64,000 nucleotides of DNA from Bdellovibrionales bacterium. Lineage in GTDB: Bacteria; Bdellovibrionota; UBA1018; CAIMNF01. The stretch spans positions 1 to 64,000 of the forward strand of contig CANBTI010000002.1 in the NCBI GenBank assembly GCA_947372355.1, read 5' to 3'. Shown here piece by piece: positions 47,690 through 57,690 of the stretch; position 1 is the stretch's first letter, and the number at the start of each line of letters is the position of its first letter. Below the pieces are notes generated by a model. That model had not been told where the DNA came from. It worked only from the letters and a program-made list of their open reading frames with translations, and did no database searches. The position numbers and the translations under genes are program-made.

Positions 47690-48479
47690 ATTGAAAGCTT
47701 TGGGTAAGGATAAGTTTATTTTCAAGATCGAATAAGAAAATCTGAATTTGAGATAATTGGGCTGGAGTTTCAAAAGGCCCCAATTTTGTTTTTAAAATAC
47801 GAAAGCGGGCCACGGAAAAATATTCTCCATGATCGGCATTAAATAAAAACGAACTACTCGGTACATTCAAAACATTATCAGGATGCGCAAAAATACGATC
47901 CTTACCTCTTGCTAATACAACCAAGTGGCCTTGCTGGCTTCCTTTACCTTGTTCTCTATATGCAACAACTCCTGAAACGAGTGCAAACTTTCCCTGCCAA
48001 TTAATTTTAACATCGCTGAGTTGAACCGGAGCCGTACCACCGGTAGGAGGTAAGGTGATGCGAGGAGCTAGGCCTGTCCAAATACCCTCTTGGGCATCCA
48101 TTGCTTGTCCTGCTTCGGCTTCTGGTTTGGTGTCTCTTGAGTTTGGATCATCATTTTTTGCAGCTGGAGCTGGAGTTCCATTAGCGGTCGCTGCAGGAAT
48201 ATTGGATGAAAGTGTTTCGTTTGTGTGTTTTAGATCTCGAACTTCTCTTTCTAATTCCATGATGGCGCCTGATTGATTTCCACCCTTCATTCGGTAGGTT
48301 TTGACTGCAAAAAAGATTGATGTCAAACTAATGACGATCAAAAGCCATGCAATGACCGAACTTCTATAGATCCATTTCACGGGAACTTTGAAAGTGCGTG
48401 GATCTAGGTTCTGATGGTGGACTTGGACTGTCAAAACTTTGCCAGTTTTGTTATTGTTTGAAGCTTGATCGAGGCTCAT
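47676..48479 (-). CDS. Single-pass membrane protein of unknown function, overlaps bactofilin gene
   Basis: Cytoplasmic ~50-aa N-terminus, TM (SVIAWLLIVISLTSIFFAV), predicted periplasmic domain. Confidence 0.7.
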   Translation of the reverse strand: MSLDQASNNNKTGKVLTVQVHHQNLDPRTFKVPVKWIYRSSVIAWLLIVISLTSIFFAVKTYRMKGGNQSGAIMELEREVRDLKHTNETLSSNIPAATANGTPAPAAKNDDPNSRDTKPEAEAGQAMDAQEGIWTGLAPRITLPPTGGTAPVQLSDVKINWQGKFALVSGVVAYREQGKGSQQGHLVVLARGKDRIFAHPDNVLNVPSSSFLFNADHGEYFSVARFRILKTKLGPFETPAQLSQIQIFLFDLENKLILTQSFQYGKK

Positions 48480-48536
48480 TTTGCCCAGAATACTACAAAG
48501 ATTAAGATTTAGCTGCATCTTTCCGAAGAGTTAATT

Positions 48537-49928
48537 GTGAAGATACTTTTTATTGATGAAGGTTCAAGTTTACAAGAAAAATGGATCGAGCCATTACGCG
48601 GCGAAGGTTGGGGCGTGGTGCGTGCTAGAAGCACGGAAGACGCTGAAAAAATTTTAGAATTTCATGGTGATAGCTTAAGTGCAATCGTGGTTTCTGAAAA
48701 CTTTGTTGATTGGGCTGAAAAATGGAATTATCCGTATATTGTTTTCATCAAAACTTGGAAAGAAGCACAAGTTTTAAAACATCAAAACACTTCTCCTCGC
48801 GCCGCGGTTGCGTACTTGGAGTTTGATTCAAATTTAGAATTATTAAAACAATCTCTTGAGGGTGGATTAAGAGCAACTGGAACTTCCGCAACATCAGCTC
48901 CAGCTTATTCCAAATCAAAGCCTTCAATGAATGAAGTGAAGCCAAATTCAGATCATGAATCAGTAGTGATTTCTTTCGAGAAATATTCAGAGAAAAAAAT
49001 TGAGATTCAAAGTACATCTTTAAGTACGGCTGAAGCGTCACCGGTTCAAGATTTAGATAGAACCATGATGCTAGAAAGTACTTCTGTTTCAAATGCAAGA
49101 GTTTCCTTAAATGAAGAAATTCAGCCGAATATTCAGCCAGAAATTAAACTTGATTTATTTGGTGATGAAATTGGAAAATTTGAAGAAAAAAATGATGTAG
49201 AAGAAGTAGTAGCGGATGAGGCAGAAGTATTGCTTAATTCTGATGCGGATGAGGTTTCTCAAGAAATAGAGCTTCCTGTTGTTGCAATGCCTAGTTACTC
49301 TTCTGGTCCTGTTTCTGGAAATAAAGATTTAGATACCATGAAAAACTATCTTGCTCTTCGTGAACAAGATGTAGCCCTCTTGACTGGTCAGATGAGATCC
49401 ACTCAAGAGAGAGTTCAGCAGCTTGAAATGCAATTGAAAATGGAAAGAGCACGCAGTGGCGAGCTTCAGCACATGGTTCAAAAGCAAGAGCAACAGATCC
49501 AAAATTTTGAACGAGATAAACAAGTTGAATTTGAAGTGATCCATCAGCAAGTTGAAGATTTGAATCTTCAGTTACGAGAAAAAACAGATAAAGTAAGAAC
49601 CATTGAGGCAAAATTAAAAATTACGACTGATGAAGTCGAAAAAGTAAAAGAGAGAGTTCGAGTTGATATTCGAAGAATTCGGGTTCGCGAAAAAGAGCTT
49701 GAAGGACAACTCGAAATATTGAAAAAAGACTCTACTGCCCTTCTGGTGGCCCGCGACGAGAAAATAGTTGAATTAAAGCGTAAGATTGATCTTCTAGAGT
49801 TCAATATGGAGCTGGTTCAAGAGCAGTATGCCAAAGAGCGTAATGCTACAGAGCAGCTACGTCATAAATTAAAAGAAGCTTCGGGAGTCATGAACGCGGC
49901 TCGTGGCTTGCTCGATTCGTCGAACTAG
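48537..49928 (+). CDS. Receiver-like (pseudo-receiver) N-terminus fused to long coiled coil
   Basis: MKILFIDEG... receiver-like N-terminus without canonical phospho-Asp; C-terminal ~200-aa coiled coil; GTG start. Confidence 0.7.
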   Translation: MKILFIDEGSSLQEKWIEPLRGEGWGVVRARSTEDAEKILEFHGDSLSAIVVSENFVDWAEKWNYPYIVFIKTWKEAQVLKHQNTSPRAAVAYLEFDSNLELLKQSLEGGLRATGTSATSAPAYSKSKPSMNEVKPNSDHESVVISFEKYSEKKIEIQSTSLSTAEASPVQDLDRTMMLESTSVSNARVSLNEEIQPNIQPEIKLDLFGDEIGKFEEKNDVEEVVADEAEVLLNSDADEVSQEIELPVVAMPSYSSGPVSGNKDLDTMKNYLALREQDVALLTGQMRSTQERVQQLEMQLKMERARSGELQHMVQKQEQQIQNFERDKQVEFEVIHQQVEDLNLQLREKTDKVRTIEAKLKITTDEVEKVKERVRVDIRRIRVREKELEGQLEILKKDSTALLVARDEKIVELKRKIDLLEFNMELVQEQYAKERNATEQLRHKLKEASGVMNAARGLLDSSN

Positions 49929-49944
49929 ACTAAACTCAGTTTAC

Positions 49945-50682
49945 ATGATGATCGTGGCCGTAATTCCTGCTCGTTATGGGTCTACTCGTTTGCCAGCTAA
50001 GCCGCTTGCAGACATCTGCGGCAAACCCATGATTCAATGGGTGTACGAAAAAACAAAACAATCTAAACTTTGTACTCGTGTGGTGGTTGCCACTGATGAT
50101 GAACGCGTTGCATCTGTTGTGCGTGAATTTGGTGGAGAAGCGATCATAACTTCAGCCGATATTCAAAGCGGCACAGATCGCATGGCTGTGGTTGCCCGCA
50201 TGATCGATGCAGATATTTTTGTCAATGTTCAGGGGGACGAGCCACTCATTGATGGCGCTTCGATTGATTCAGCAATTCAGCCGGTGATTGATCAAAAATT
50301 TAATCTCACTTCACTCAGAGTTCCGATTAAATCGACAGAAGATTTATTAAGTAAAAATGTAGTGAAGGTGATTGTAGATGATTTTAATCGAGCACTCTAT
50401 TTTTCACGTTATCCAATCCCATACTCCAGAGTTGAGCCAGAGCAAGCTAAGGCGCCTTTTATATGCTCACAACATGTGGGAATTTACGTTTATCGAAAAG
50501 ATACCTTGTTAAAAATAAACGCGATGTCACCCAGTGATCTTGAGCGTGCTGAAAGTTTAGAGCAACTTCGGGCAATGAAAGCTGGAATTGAAATTGGAGT
50601 TATAGAAGTAAATTTTGATTCAGTGGGCGTAGACACAATAGAAGATTTAGAAAAAGTAAGGAGAATGATTAATCGTGGCTAA
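49945..50682 (+). CDS. kdsB: 3-deoxy-manno-octulosonate cytidylyltransferase
   Basis: [42 protein letters not shown]. Confidence 0.97.
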   Translation: MMIVAVIPARYGSTRLPAKPLADICGKPMIQWVYEKTKQSKLCTRVVVATDDERVASVVREFGGEAIITSADIQSGTDRMAVVARMIDADIFVNVQGDEPLIDGASIDSAIQPVIDQKFNLTSLRVPIKSTEDLLSKNVVKVIVDDFNRALYFSRYPIPYSRVEPEQAKAPFICSQHVGIYVYRKDTLLKINAMSPSDLERAESLEQLRAMKAGIEIGVIEVNFDSVGVDTIEDLEKVRRMINRG

Positions 50683-52333
50683 ACAAAAAAAATATATATT
50701 CGTTACGGGTGGCGTTTTATCCAGTATCGGTAAAGGAATTACTGCTGCTTCACTCGGAATGTTGCTCGAGCAACGTGGCATTAAGGTAACGATGGTAAAA
50801 ATGGATCCATATTTAAATTTGGATCCAGGCACGATGAGTCCCTTTCAGCATGGTGAAGTGTTTGTGCTGGATGATGGAACTGAAACCGACTTGGATTTAG
50901 GTCATTATCAGCGGTTTACTCAACATGCAAAATTCACACGTAAAAATAGTTTTACTGCGGGTCGTGTTTACGAAGCAGTATTGAAAAAAGAGCGAGCAGG
51001 GGAGTATCTAGGTAAAACTGTTCAAGTGATTCCTCATGTGACTGATCAAATTAAAGAAAATATTAGAGCAGCGGTTGAAGATGCCGATCTTGCGATTATT
51101 GAAGTGGGTGGAACCGTAGGAGATATAGAAGGACTTCCGTTTTTTGAAGCGATTCGCCAAATGAAACATCAAGAAGGCGCTGAAAATGTTTTATTCGCGC
51201 ATCTTACTTTAGTTCCATATATTGCCACTGCTGGAGAATTAAAAACTAAACCCACTCAACATAGTGTGAAGGAATTGCGTGAAATTGGGATTCAACCCGA
51301 CGTATTGATTTGCAGAACTGATCGAGTGATTGATAAAGAGGTAAAAGAAAAAATCGGTTTATTTTGTAATCTTTCTGCTGATTGTGTTTTTAGTGCTCGG
51401 GATGCTGATAGTATTTATGATGTCCCACTATTCTTTTCAGAAGAGGGACTCGACGATCGCATTGCTGAGAAGCTTGGAATTTGGACTGGTCGACCTGATC
51501 TTTCAAAATGGAAAGCAATGGTAGATGTGATCCATCACCCAAAACATGAGGTGAAAATTGGAATCGTTGGAAAGTATACGGATTGGCGTGATGCTTACAA
51601 ATCAATTTCTGAATCATTAATTCATGGTGGGGCTGCAAACAGCACACGCGTAATTCCCGTTTACATTGACAGTGAAGAACTAGAAAAAGGGAACTTATCT
51701 GCCATTCAAGATGTAAATGGAATATTAGTTCCCGGTGGATTTGGTGAACGTGGAATTGAAGGAAAAATAAAAGCAATTGAATATGCTAGAACCGAAAATA
51801 TTCCCTTTTTTGGAATTTGCTTGGGCATGCAACTCGCAGTGGTAGAATTTGCGAGGAATGTGGCTGGTTTAGATCATGCAAACTCGGCTGAATTTAAACC
51901 GGGTGGAGATCAAAATGTAATTGATCTGATGGAGTCGCAAAAAGGAGTGACTGATCTCGGTGGCACGATGAGATTGGGTGCGTATTCATGTCAGGTTCTT
52001 CAGAAGTTCAATGGAAAACCGACGCATGCATTTCTTGCTTATCAGAAAGAAAAAATTTCTGAACGTCATCGCCATCGTTTTGAGGTTTCAAATCAATTTC
52101 GCTCTCGTTTAGAAGAAAGCGGATTATTGGTCAGTGGTAAAAACACCGACGCTGCTCAAGGAATTGAGTTAGTAGAAATGATCGAACTTCCTAATCATCC
52201 TTGGTTTTTGGGTTGTCAGTTTCATCCGGAGTTGCTCAGTCGCCCATTGGATCCACATCCTTTATTTGTTCAATTCATCAAGGCTTCTCTTTCATCTGGA
52301 AAAGCTCAAACTAAACTAAAGGGAATAAAGTAA
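50675..52333 (+). CDS. pyrG: CTP synthase
   Basis: [32 protein letters not shown], glutaminase [14 protein letters not shown] start. Confidence 0.98.
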   Translation: MAKQKKYIFVTGGVLSSIGKGITAASLGMLLEQRGIKVTMVKMDPYLNLDPGTMSPFQHGEVFVLDDGTETDLDLGHYQRFTQHAKFTRKNSFTAGRVYEAVLKKERAGEYLGKTVQVIPHVTDQIKENIRAAVEDADLAIIEVGGTVGDIEGLPFFEAIRQMKHQEGAENVLFAHLTLVPYIATAGELKTKPTQHSVKELREIGIQPDVLICRTDRVIDKEVKEKIGLFCNLSADCVFSARDADSIYDVPLFFSEEGLDDRIAEKLGIWTGRPDLSKWKAMVDVIHHPKHEVKIGIVGKYTDWRDAYKSISESLIHGGAANSTRVIPVYIDSEELEKGNLSAIQDVNGILVPGGFGERGIEGKIKAIEYARTENIPFFGICLGMQLAVVEFARNVAGLDHANSAEFKPGGDQNVIDLMESQKGVTDLGGTMRLGAYSCQVLQKFNGKPTHAFLAYQKEKISERHRHRFEVSNQFRSRLEESGLLVSGKNTDAAQGIELVEMIELPNHPWFLGCQFHPELLSRPLDPHPLFVQFIKASLSSGKAQTKLKGIK

Positions 52334-53205
52334 TGCAAGCTATAGTGAGTAAACCAATGACCCTCATCGCTGGGCCTTGTGTAATTGAAGATGAAGGTTT
52401 GGTGATGGAGATTGCTACTGAACTAAAACATCAACTTGCTGGCGTGGGAGTGCAGTTCTTTTTTAAAGCATCTTTTGATAAGGCTAATCGATCATCCATT
52501 GATGGATTTCGAGGCCCAGGCATGGTGGAAGGATTAAAGATTCTTTCCAAAGTAAAAGATAAACTGGGATTACCCGTGGTTACCGATATTCATTTACCTG
52601 ATCAAGCTGAAGAAGTAGCGAAGGTGGCGGATTTTTTACAAATTCCTGCGTTTCTATGTCGTCAAACAGATTTGATTGTTGCTGTTTCAGAAGCTGCAAT
52701 CAAGTGGGGACGTAAACTCAATGTAAAAAAAGGTCAGTTTTTAGCTCCTTGGGATGCAAAAAACATTGTTGATAAAGTTCGAGCTGTAGAAGCACTTCAT
52801 GCCTCAAAAAACGGCGGAAAAAAAATTGATCTTTATCTTACAGAGCGGGGAAGCAGTTTTGGCTACAATGCACTCGTGGTAGACATGACCTCTTTTCAAA
52901 CCATGCAAAAATTTGGTGTGCAAACCATTTACGATGCAACTCATTCTATTCAAATTCCAGGCGGCGGAGCAGGTGGAAAATCAACTGGTGGCAAGCGTGA
53001 ATATTTAGAAGTGCTCGCTCGTTCTGCTTTTGCGGCAGGAGCGGATGCACTATTTATGGAGTGTCATCCACGCCCAGAGTTGGCAAAGAGTGATGGCCCG
53101 AATGCTTTTTATCTTGAGCATGTTGGAACATTTGTTCGTCAAATTTTAGAGTTCAGAAGATTAGCTCAGAGTTTTCCTAAATTATTACCTGAGGCAAATC
53201 GATGA
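52333..53205 (+). CDS. kdsA: 3-deoxy-8-phosphooctulonate synthase
   Basis: LIAGPCVIEDE, FKASFDKANRSS, VKKGQFLAPWD, ERGSSFGYN. Confidence 0.97.
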   Translation: MQAIVSKPMTLIAGPCVIEDEGLVMEIATELKHQLAGVGVQFFFKASFDKANRSSIDGFRGPGMVEGLKILSKVKDKLGLPVVTDIHLPDQAEEVAKVADFLQIPAFLCRQTDLIVAVSEAAIKWGRKLNVKKGQFLAPWDAKNIVDKVRAVEALHASKNGGKKIDLYLTERGSSFGYNALVVDMTSFQTMQKFGVQTIYDATHSIQIPGGGAGGKSTGGKREYLEVLARSAFAAGADALFMECHPRPELAKSDGPNAFYLEHVGTFVRQILEFRRLAQSFPKLLPEANR

Positions 53206-53723
53206 GTTCAAAATTATTTACCGCCGAAGAATTTGAAACAAAGATTAAAAAAATTAAACTACTTCTACTCGATGTAGATGGAATTTTAACCGATGCGACC
53301 ACCTTTTATGTAGAGGGTAGCGGTTTTACTCGAGTTTTTAATATGTATGACGGTTATGGAATTAAGCTTCTACTGAGAGCAGGTTTCCCCGTGGGTATTA
53401 TTAGTGGGGGACAGGCAAAAGATCTTCAAGAGCGAATTAAAATTTTAGGAATAGAGCACTTTGTTCTTGGAAGTGAAGATAAGATAAGTTCGATGAAAAC
53501 AATTTCAGAAAAACTATCCATTCCTTTTGAAAATATTGCTTATATGGGCGATGAGCTTTTTGATTTGCCAGCACTAAAAGCGGCTGGCATATCCATTACC
53601 GTTCCCGGTGCAGTGGAAGAAGTAAAAAACCAAGTGAACTGGATTACCAAAAAATCGGGTGGCGATGGAGCTGTTCGGGAAATTATAGATGCGATTCGCA
53701 AATCTCAGAACCTTACTCACTAG
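53202..53723 (+). CDS. kdsC: 3-deoxy-D-manno-octulosonate 8-phosphate phosphatase (HAD, KdsC/YrbI)
   Basis: LLLDVDGILTD, GIISGG, YMGDELFDLPALKAAG. Confidence 0.94.
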   Translation: MSSKLFTAEEFETKIKKIKLLLLDVDGILTDATTFYVEGSGFTRVFNMYDGYGIKLLLRAGFPVGIISGGQAKDLQERIKILGIEHFVLGSEDKISSMKTISEKLSIPFENIAYMGDELFDLPALKAAGISITVPGAVEEVKNQVNWITKKSGGDGAVREIIDAIRKSQNLTH

Positions 53724-54528
53724 CATTGGATTAATATTAACTTTAGGCGCGTGTTTTGGATCTCCGCAAGGATGTGCTCCAAAATTTAAAGATCTAAAAA
53801 CCCAATTTCCGCACGTGATTTACCATGGGCCAAAGCAACCTTTTGAAGTTGAAATTGTAAAAAATCAGCTTTCAAATTGGACCTCTATTAACCAAATTTC
53901 AAAACCTGCACAGATGGCAATCCTCATTTCGGAAGATTGGGCTTTTTATTCTCATCCTGGATATGATGAAAAACAGATCAGAGAAGCGATTGAAGAAAGT
54001 ATTGAATCTGGAAAGTTAAAGCGTGGTGCAAGTACCATCACTCAACAGGTTGTAAAAAATGTATACCTTTCTCAAGAAAAAAGTTTAATTCGCAAAGCTC
54101 GTGAGCTTTGGCTCGCAACAAAAATAGAAAAAGTTTTAGGAAAAAAAAGAATATTAGAAATTTACTTAAATATAGCTGAATGGGGTGAGGGTATTTTTGG
54201 AATCTCTCAGGCAGCTCAATTTTATTTTCAGAAGTCACCATCTCAACTTACAGCAAAAGAGGGTGCTTTTTTGGCCATGCTTTTGCCTTCACCTAAAAAG
54301 TACTCCATTTCCTATCGGAAAAAAGAACTAACGAAGTATGCAAAAAAAACAGTTCATTCAATTTTAAATAAATTAGTGAGTGCCAATGTGTTGACATCAG
54401 AGCAGAGAGATGAAGAATGGAAAAAACCATTTGTTTTTGAAACCGATCAAAGTGCACTAAGTGAGGTTGGCGCCACATCCTTAGAAAACGATGCATCAGA
54501 TGAAGAAGAAGATTTGCCCTCTGAATAA
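53689..54528 (+). CDS. Monofunctional GT51 peptidoglycan glycosyltransferase, possible lipoprotein
   Basis: ISEDWAFYSHPGYD, RGASTITQQVVKNVYLS, ILEIYLNIAEWGEGIFGI; N-terminal ILTLGAC lipobox-like; acidic C-tail. Confidence 0.9.
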   Translation: MRFANLRTLLTSIGLILTLGACFGSPQGCAPKFKDLKTQFPHVIYHGPKQPFEVEIVKNQLSNWTSINQISKPAQMAILISEDWAFYSHPGYDEKQIREAIEESIESGKLKRGASTITQQVVKNVYLSQEKSLIRKARELWLATKIEKVLGKKRILEIYLNIAEWGEGIFGISQAAQFYFQKSPSQLTAKEGAFLAMLLPSPKKYSISYRKKELTKYAKKTVHSILNKLVSANVLTSEQRDEEWKKPFVFETDQSALSEVGATSLENDASDEEEDLPSE

Positions 54529-54548
54529 TACTTTGTCATAATTAATCA

Positions 54549-55802
54549 ATGAATCCGAAGCTCAAAAAAATTTCCAAATTGGCAGTTTTCGTCTCCCTCA
54601 TGCTTATGGTGTTTGTTGGTGGATGGTATTTTGGAATTCGTGGAAATTCAAAACACTCATTAGTGTACTCAAAGTTTTTAAATCCATATTTAGCTAAGGA
54701 AGCACTTCAACAAAAGTTAGCACTCTGTGATCTCAAAGAGGTATGTGCGTTCAGACAAAATGAAGTCAATATTGCAGATTATAATGAGCCAGTTATATTA
54801 GATTTTGCTTTTGATCCAGCAATTCAAACTGCCTCTGAAGAATTATTAGAACGATACAAACCTGATCTTGGAGTGATGGTAGCAATGGATGCTTCTACTG
54901 GAAGAATTCTAGCTATGGCTTCTCAAAATAGATCATTCCCCAATATTGCCGGCAATCCTGTATTAGACATTACCTATCCATCTGCTTCTGTTTTTAAGGT
55001 GATTACAGCCGCAGCAGCTCTGGAGAAAGATAAACAACCTAACTCTCAAATTGCTTACGCGGGCAGAAATCACACACTTTATAAATCTCAAATGAAAGAA
55101 AAAGTTTCAGGTTGGAAACGAGCTGCAACTTTGAAAGAGGCATTCGCAAAATCAATCAATACTGTATTTGGAAGAATTGGTGTTTTTTCAATTGGTAAAG
55201 AGCCTATGCAATCACTTTCTAAGCGTTTTTGGTTTAACGAAAAAATTCCTAGCGAATTTCCTGTTGTGAATTCTAAATCAGCAAATCCAAGCAATGATTT
55301 TGAATTGGCTGAAATGGCTTCAGGATACACTCAAGAAAATGCGATGACTGTTCTGCATGGAGCTATGATTGGCGCAGCCATTGCCAATGATGGACAAATG
55401 ATGGAGCCATACTTTTTGAATGCAGCATATTTGAAGTCTGGAAAAACAATCTATCGTTCAGAGCCTCAAGTATTAGCAAGAGTGATTTCTCCAGAAACCG
55501 CATTTGAATTACGTACGCTCATGCAGGAAACAGTAGCAAAGGGTACCTCTAGAAAAAGTTTTAATGGATTTTTTAAGGGTCAGTTTAAAGAGCTTCAGGT
55601 TGGTGGAAAAACAGGCTCTCTCACTGATAAGGCTTTGAAGGCTAAAGTAGATTGGTTTGTTGGGTTTGCACAATCGCACGGAAGAAAAATCTCTGTTTCT
55701 GTACTAACTGTGAATAAGAAGTTTTGGACCGTTAAATCCTCTTATCTCGCTAGGAAAACAATTGAGACTGCTTTTTCAGTTAAAAAAGTAGCTCTAAAAT
55801 AA
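54549..55802 (+). CDS. Penicillin-binding protein, stand-alone transpeptidase
   Basis: N-terminal TM, YPSASVFKVITA (SxxK), KSINTVFG (SxN), GGKTGSLTD (KTG). Confidence 0.9.
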   Translation: MNPKLKKISKLAVFVSLMLMVFVGGWYFGIRGNSKHSLVYSKFLNPYLAKEALQQKLALCDLKEVCAFRQNEVNIADYNEPVILDFAFDPAIQTASEELLERYKPDLGVMVAMDASTGRILAMASQNRSFPNIAGNPVLDITYPSASVFKVITAAAALEKDKQPNSQIAYAGRNHTLYKSQMKEKVSGWKRAATLKEAFAKSINTVFGRIGVFSIGKEPMQSLSKRFWFNEKIPSEFPVVNSKSANPSNDFELAEMASGYTQENAMTVLHGAMIGAAIANDGQMMEPYFLNAAYLKSGKTIYRSEPQVLARVISPETAFELRTLMQETVAKGTSRKSFNGFFKGQFKELQVGGKTGSLTDKALKAKVDWFVGFAQSHGRKISVSVLTVNKKFWTVKSSYLARKTIETAFSVKKVALK

Positions 55803-55911
55803 ACTAATAGTTCATAGTCATTAGCACCCTAACCTATTGTAATTTAAGTATCTTTAGGTTTAGCTTGAAATCCATACTTTTTTGTCGTATTTTAAATCCT
55901 TAGGAAATTCG

Positions 55912-57081
55912 ATGATTTACCTCGATAACCATTCTACTACGCGTGTTGATCCAATTGTTTTTGAAGCGATGAAACCATACTTTTTGGAAAAGTATGGAAA
56001 TGCCTCCCATGGTGTTCATCGATTTAATTGGGAAGCTGAATCTGCGGTTGAAAATGCACGTTCTCAATTAGCTCAACTGATTGGAGCGCACGAGAAAGAA
56101 ATCGTATTTACCAGTGGGGCTACCGAGAGCAATCATTTTGCATTATTAGGACTCATCCCATTTTTACAAACCAATCAAAGAAAAAAAATTCTTTCTACTG
56201 AAATTGAACATGCTTCCTTATTGGGTGCGCTTGAGCAAATGCAAGCGAGAGGATTTGTTGTTGAATGGATTAAAACTCATTCCGACGGAAGATTAGATCT
56301 CTTGGATCTTCAGAGTAAACTTAATGAAAATGTAGCCTTAGTTTCCATTGCTTATGCAAATCATGAAATTGGAACGATACAAGATATTAAAGCAATTTCA
56401 AAATTAACGCACGAATCTGGTGCAATTTTTCACACGGATGCTGTTCAAGCAATTGGAAAAGTGAAAGTGAATGTGCAAGAAGATGGCATTGATTTACTCA
56501 CGATGAGTGCACATAAAATTCATGGACCAAAAGGGATTGGAGCACTTTATGTGCGTCGTAAAAATCCGCGTGTAGAATTAGATTCTCTATTTTGGGGAGG
56601 CAATCAAGAGCGCGGAATGAGAGCGGGTACCCCAAACACTCCTGCAATTGTAGGCTTTGGAAAAGCGGCTGAATTGATGGGTAAAAATTTAGAACATGAA
56701 TCCTCTCTTATTGCGGAACTGCGAGATCATCTTTGGAGTGAGCTATCTAATATTAGCGGAATCATTCGTAACGGCTCAGTTGCGCATGCACTGAGTAATA
56801 ATTTAAATGTAAGCATTCCCGGTGTTGATGGAGCTGCAATGTTTGGGGCATTTAAAAATATAGCCGTTTCTAACGCTTCTGCTTGCATCAGTGGAGTACA
56901 GGATTATTCGCAGGTTTTAACGATTTTGGGTGTAGAGAGTGAAATGGCCAGGGCAACTCTACGATTTGGATTGAGTCGTTTTAATACAAGAGAAGAAATA
57001 AACTCTGCTGCAAATGAAGTGATTTCAGTGGTAAAATTATTAAGAGAGATGGAGAAGTTATATGATCATGCTGACAGATAA
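55912..57081 (+). CDS. Cysteine desulfurase (IscS/NifS family)
   Basis: IYLDNHSTTRVD, FTSGATESNHFAL, SAHKIHGPKGIGALYVR, SNASACISG. Confidence 0.95.
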   Translation: MIYLDNHSTTRVDPIVFEAMKPYFLEKYGNASHGVHRFNWEAESAVENARSQLAQLIGAHEKEIVFTSGATESNHFALLGLIPFLQTNQRKKILSTEIEHASLLGALEQMQARGFVVEWIKTHSDGRLDLLDLQSKLNENVALVSIAYANHEIGTIQDIKAISKLTHESGAIFHTDAVQAIGKVKVNVQEDGIDLLTMSAHKIHGPKGIGALYVRRKNPRVELDSLFWGGNQERGMRAGTPNTPAIVGFGKAAELMGKNLEHESSLIAELRDHLWSELSNISGIIRNGSVAHALSNNLNVSIPGVDGAAMFGAFKNIAVSNASACISGVQDYSQVLTILGVESEMARATLRFGLSRFNTREEINSAANEVISVVKLLREMEKLYDHADR

Positions 57082-57391
57082 AGCAGTTAAAGAGATCAAG
57101 CGATTACAAGAAGGTGATGTGGCAACTTTAGGTAAGCCACTTCGTGTTCAAGTGATTGGCGGTGGCTGTTCCGGAATGAGTTACAAACTTGGTTTTGATA
57201 ATGAAAACGCAAGTGAACTAGATAAAACCTTCGAAAAAGACGGTGTAAGTTTGATCATTGATAACAAATCATTTTTATTTCTCACTGGAACTGAACTTGA
57301 TTTTTCAGATGGTTTAAACGGTAAGGGATTTGTTTTTAATAACCCAAATGCGAAAAGAACTTGCGGATGTGGCTCAAGTTTTAGTACCTAA
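57062..57391 (+). CDS. HesB/IscA-family iron-sulfur assembly protein
   Basis: GGGCSGMSYKLGF and C-terminal CGCGSSF. Confidence 0.95.
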   Translation: MIMLTDKAVKEIKRLQEGDVATLGKPLRVQVIGGGCSGMSYKLGFDNENASELDKTFEKDGVSLIIDNKSFLFLTGTELDFSDGLNGKGFVFNNPNAKRTCGCGSSFST

Positions 57392-57396
57392 GAAGT

Positions 57397-57690
57397 ATGG
57401 CAAAAGTAAAATTTCTACCCAGTGGTTTTGAATGTGAAGTAAAAACAGGTGAATCAATACTTGATATCGCTTTGGCTAATGGAGTTCCGATTCAACATGC
57501 TTGCGGTGGGTTTTGTGCGTGCACCACCTGTCATTGTGAAGTTGTAGAAGGGTTATCAAATCTTGAAGCTCCAGATAGTGATGAGTTGGAACGTTTAAGT
57601 GTTCTGGAGAATCGCACTCAAAATTCACGTCTTGGATGCCAATCTAAAGTTAAAGGCGATGTCGTTATTCGGGTTGTAAATCAAGAATAG
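57397..57690 (+). CDS. fdx: 2Fe-2S ferredoxin
   Basis: HACGGFCACTTCHCEV, LGCQSKVKGDVVI (adrenodoxin-type). Confidence 0.93.
   Translation: MAKVKFLPSGFECEVKTGESILDIALANGVPIQHACGGFCACTTCHCEVVEGLSNLEAPDSDELERLSVLENRTQNSRLGCQSKVKGDVVIRVVNQE

Noticed and set aside
51390-51776. 128-aa minus-strand ORF inside pyrG
   Set aside because: Antisense to a highly conserved enzyme; composition is non-native.
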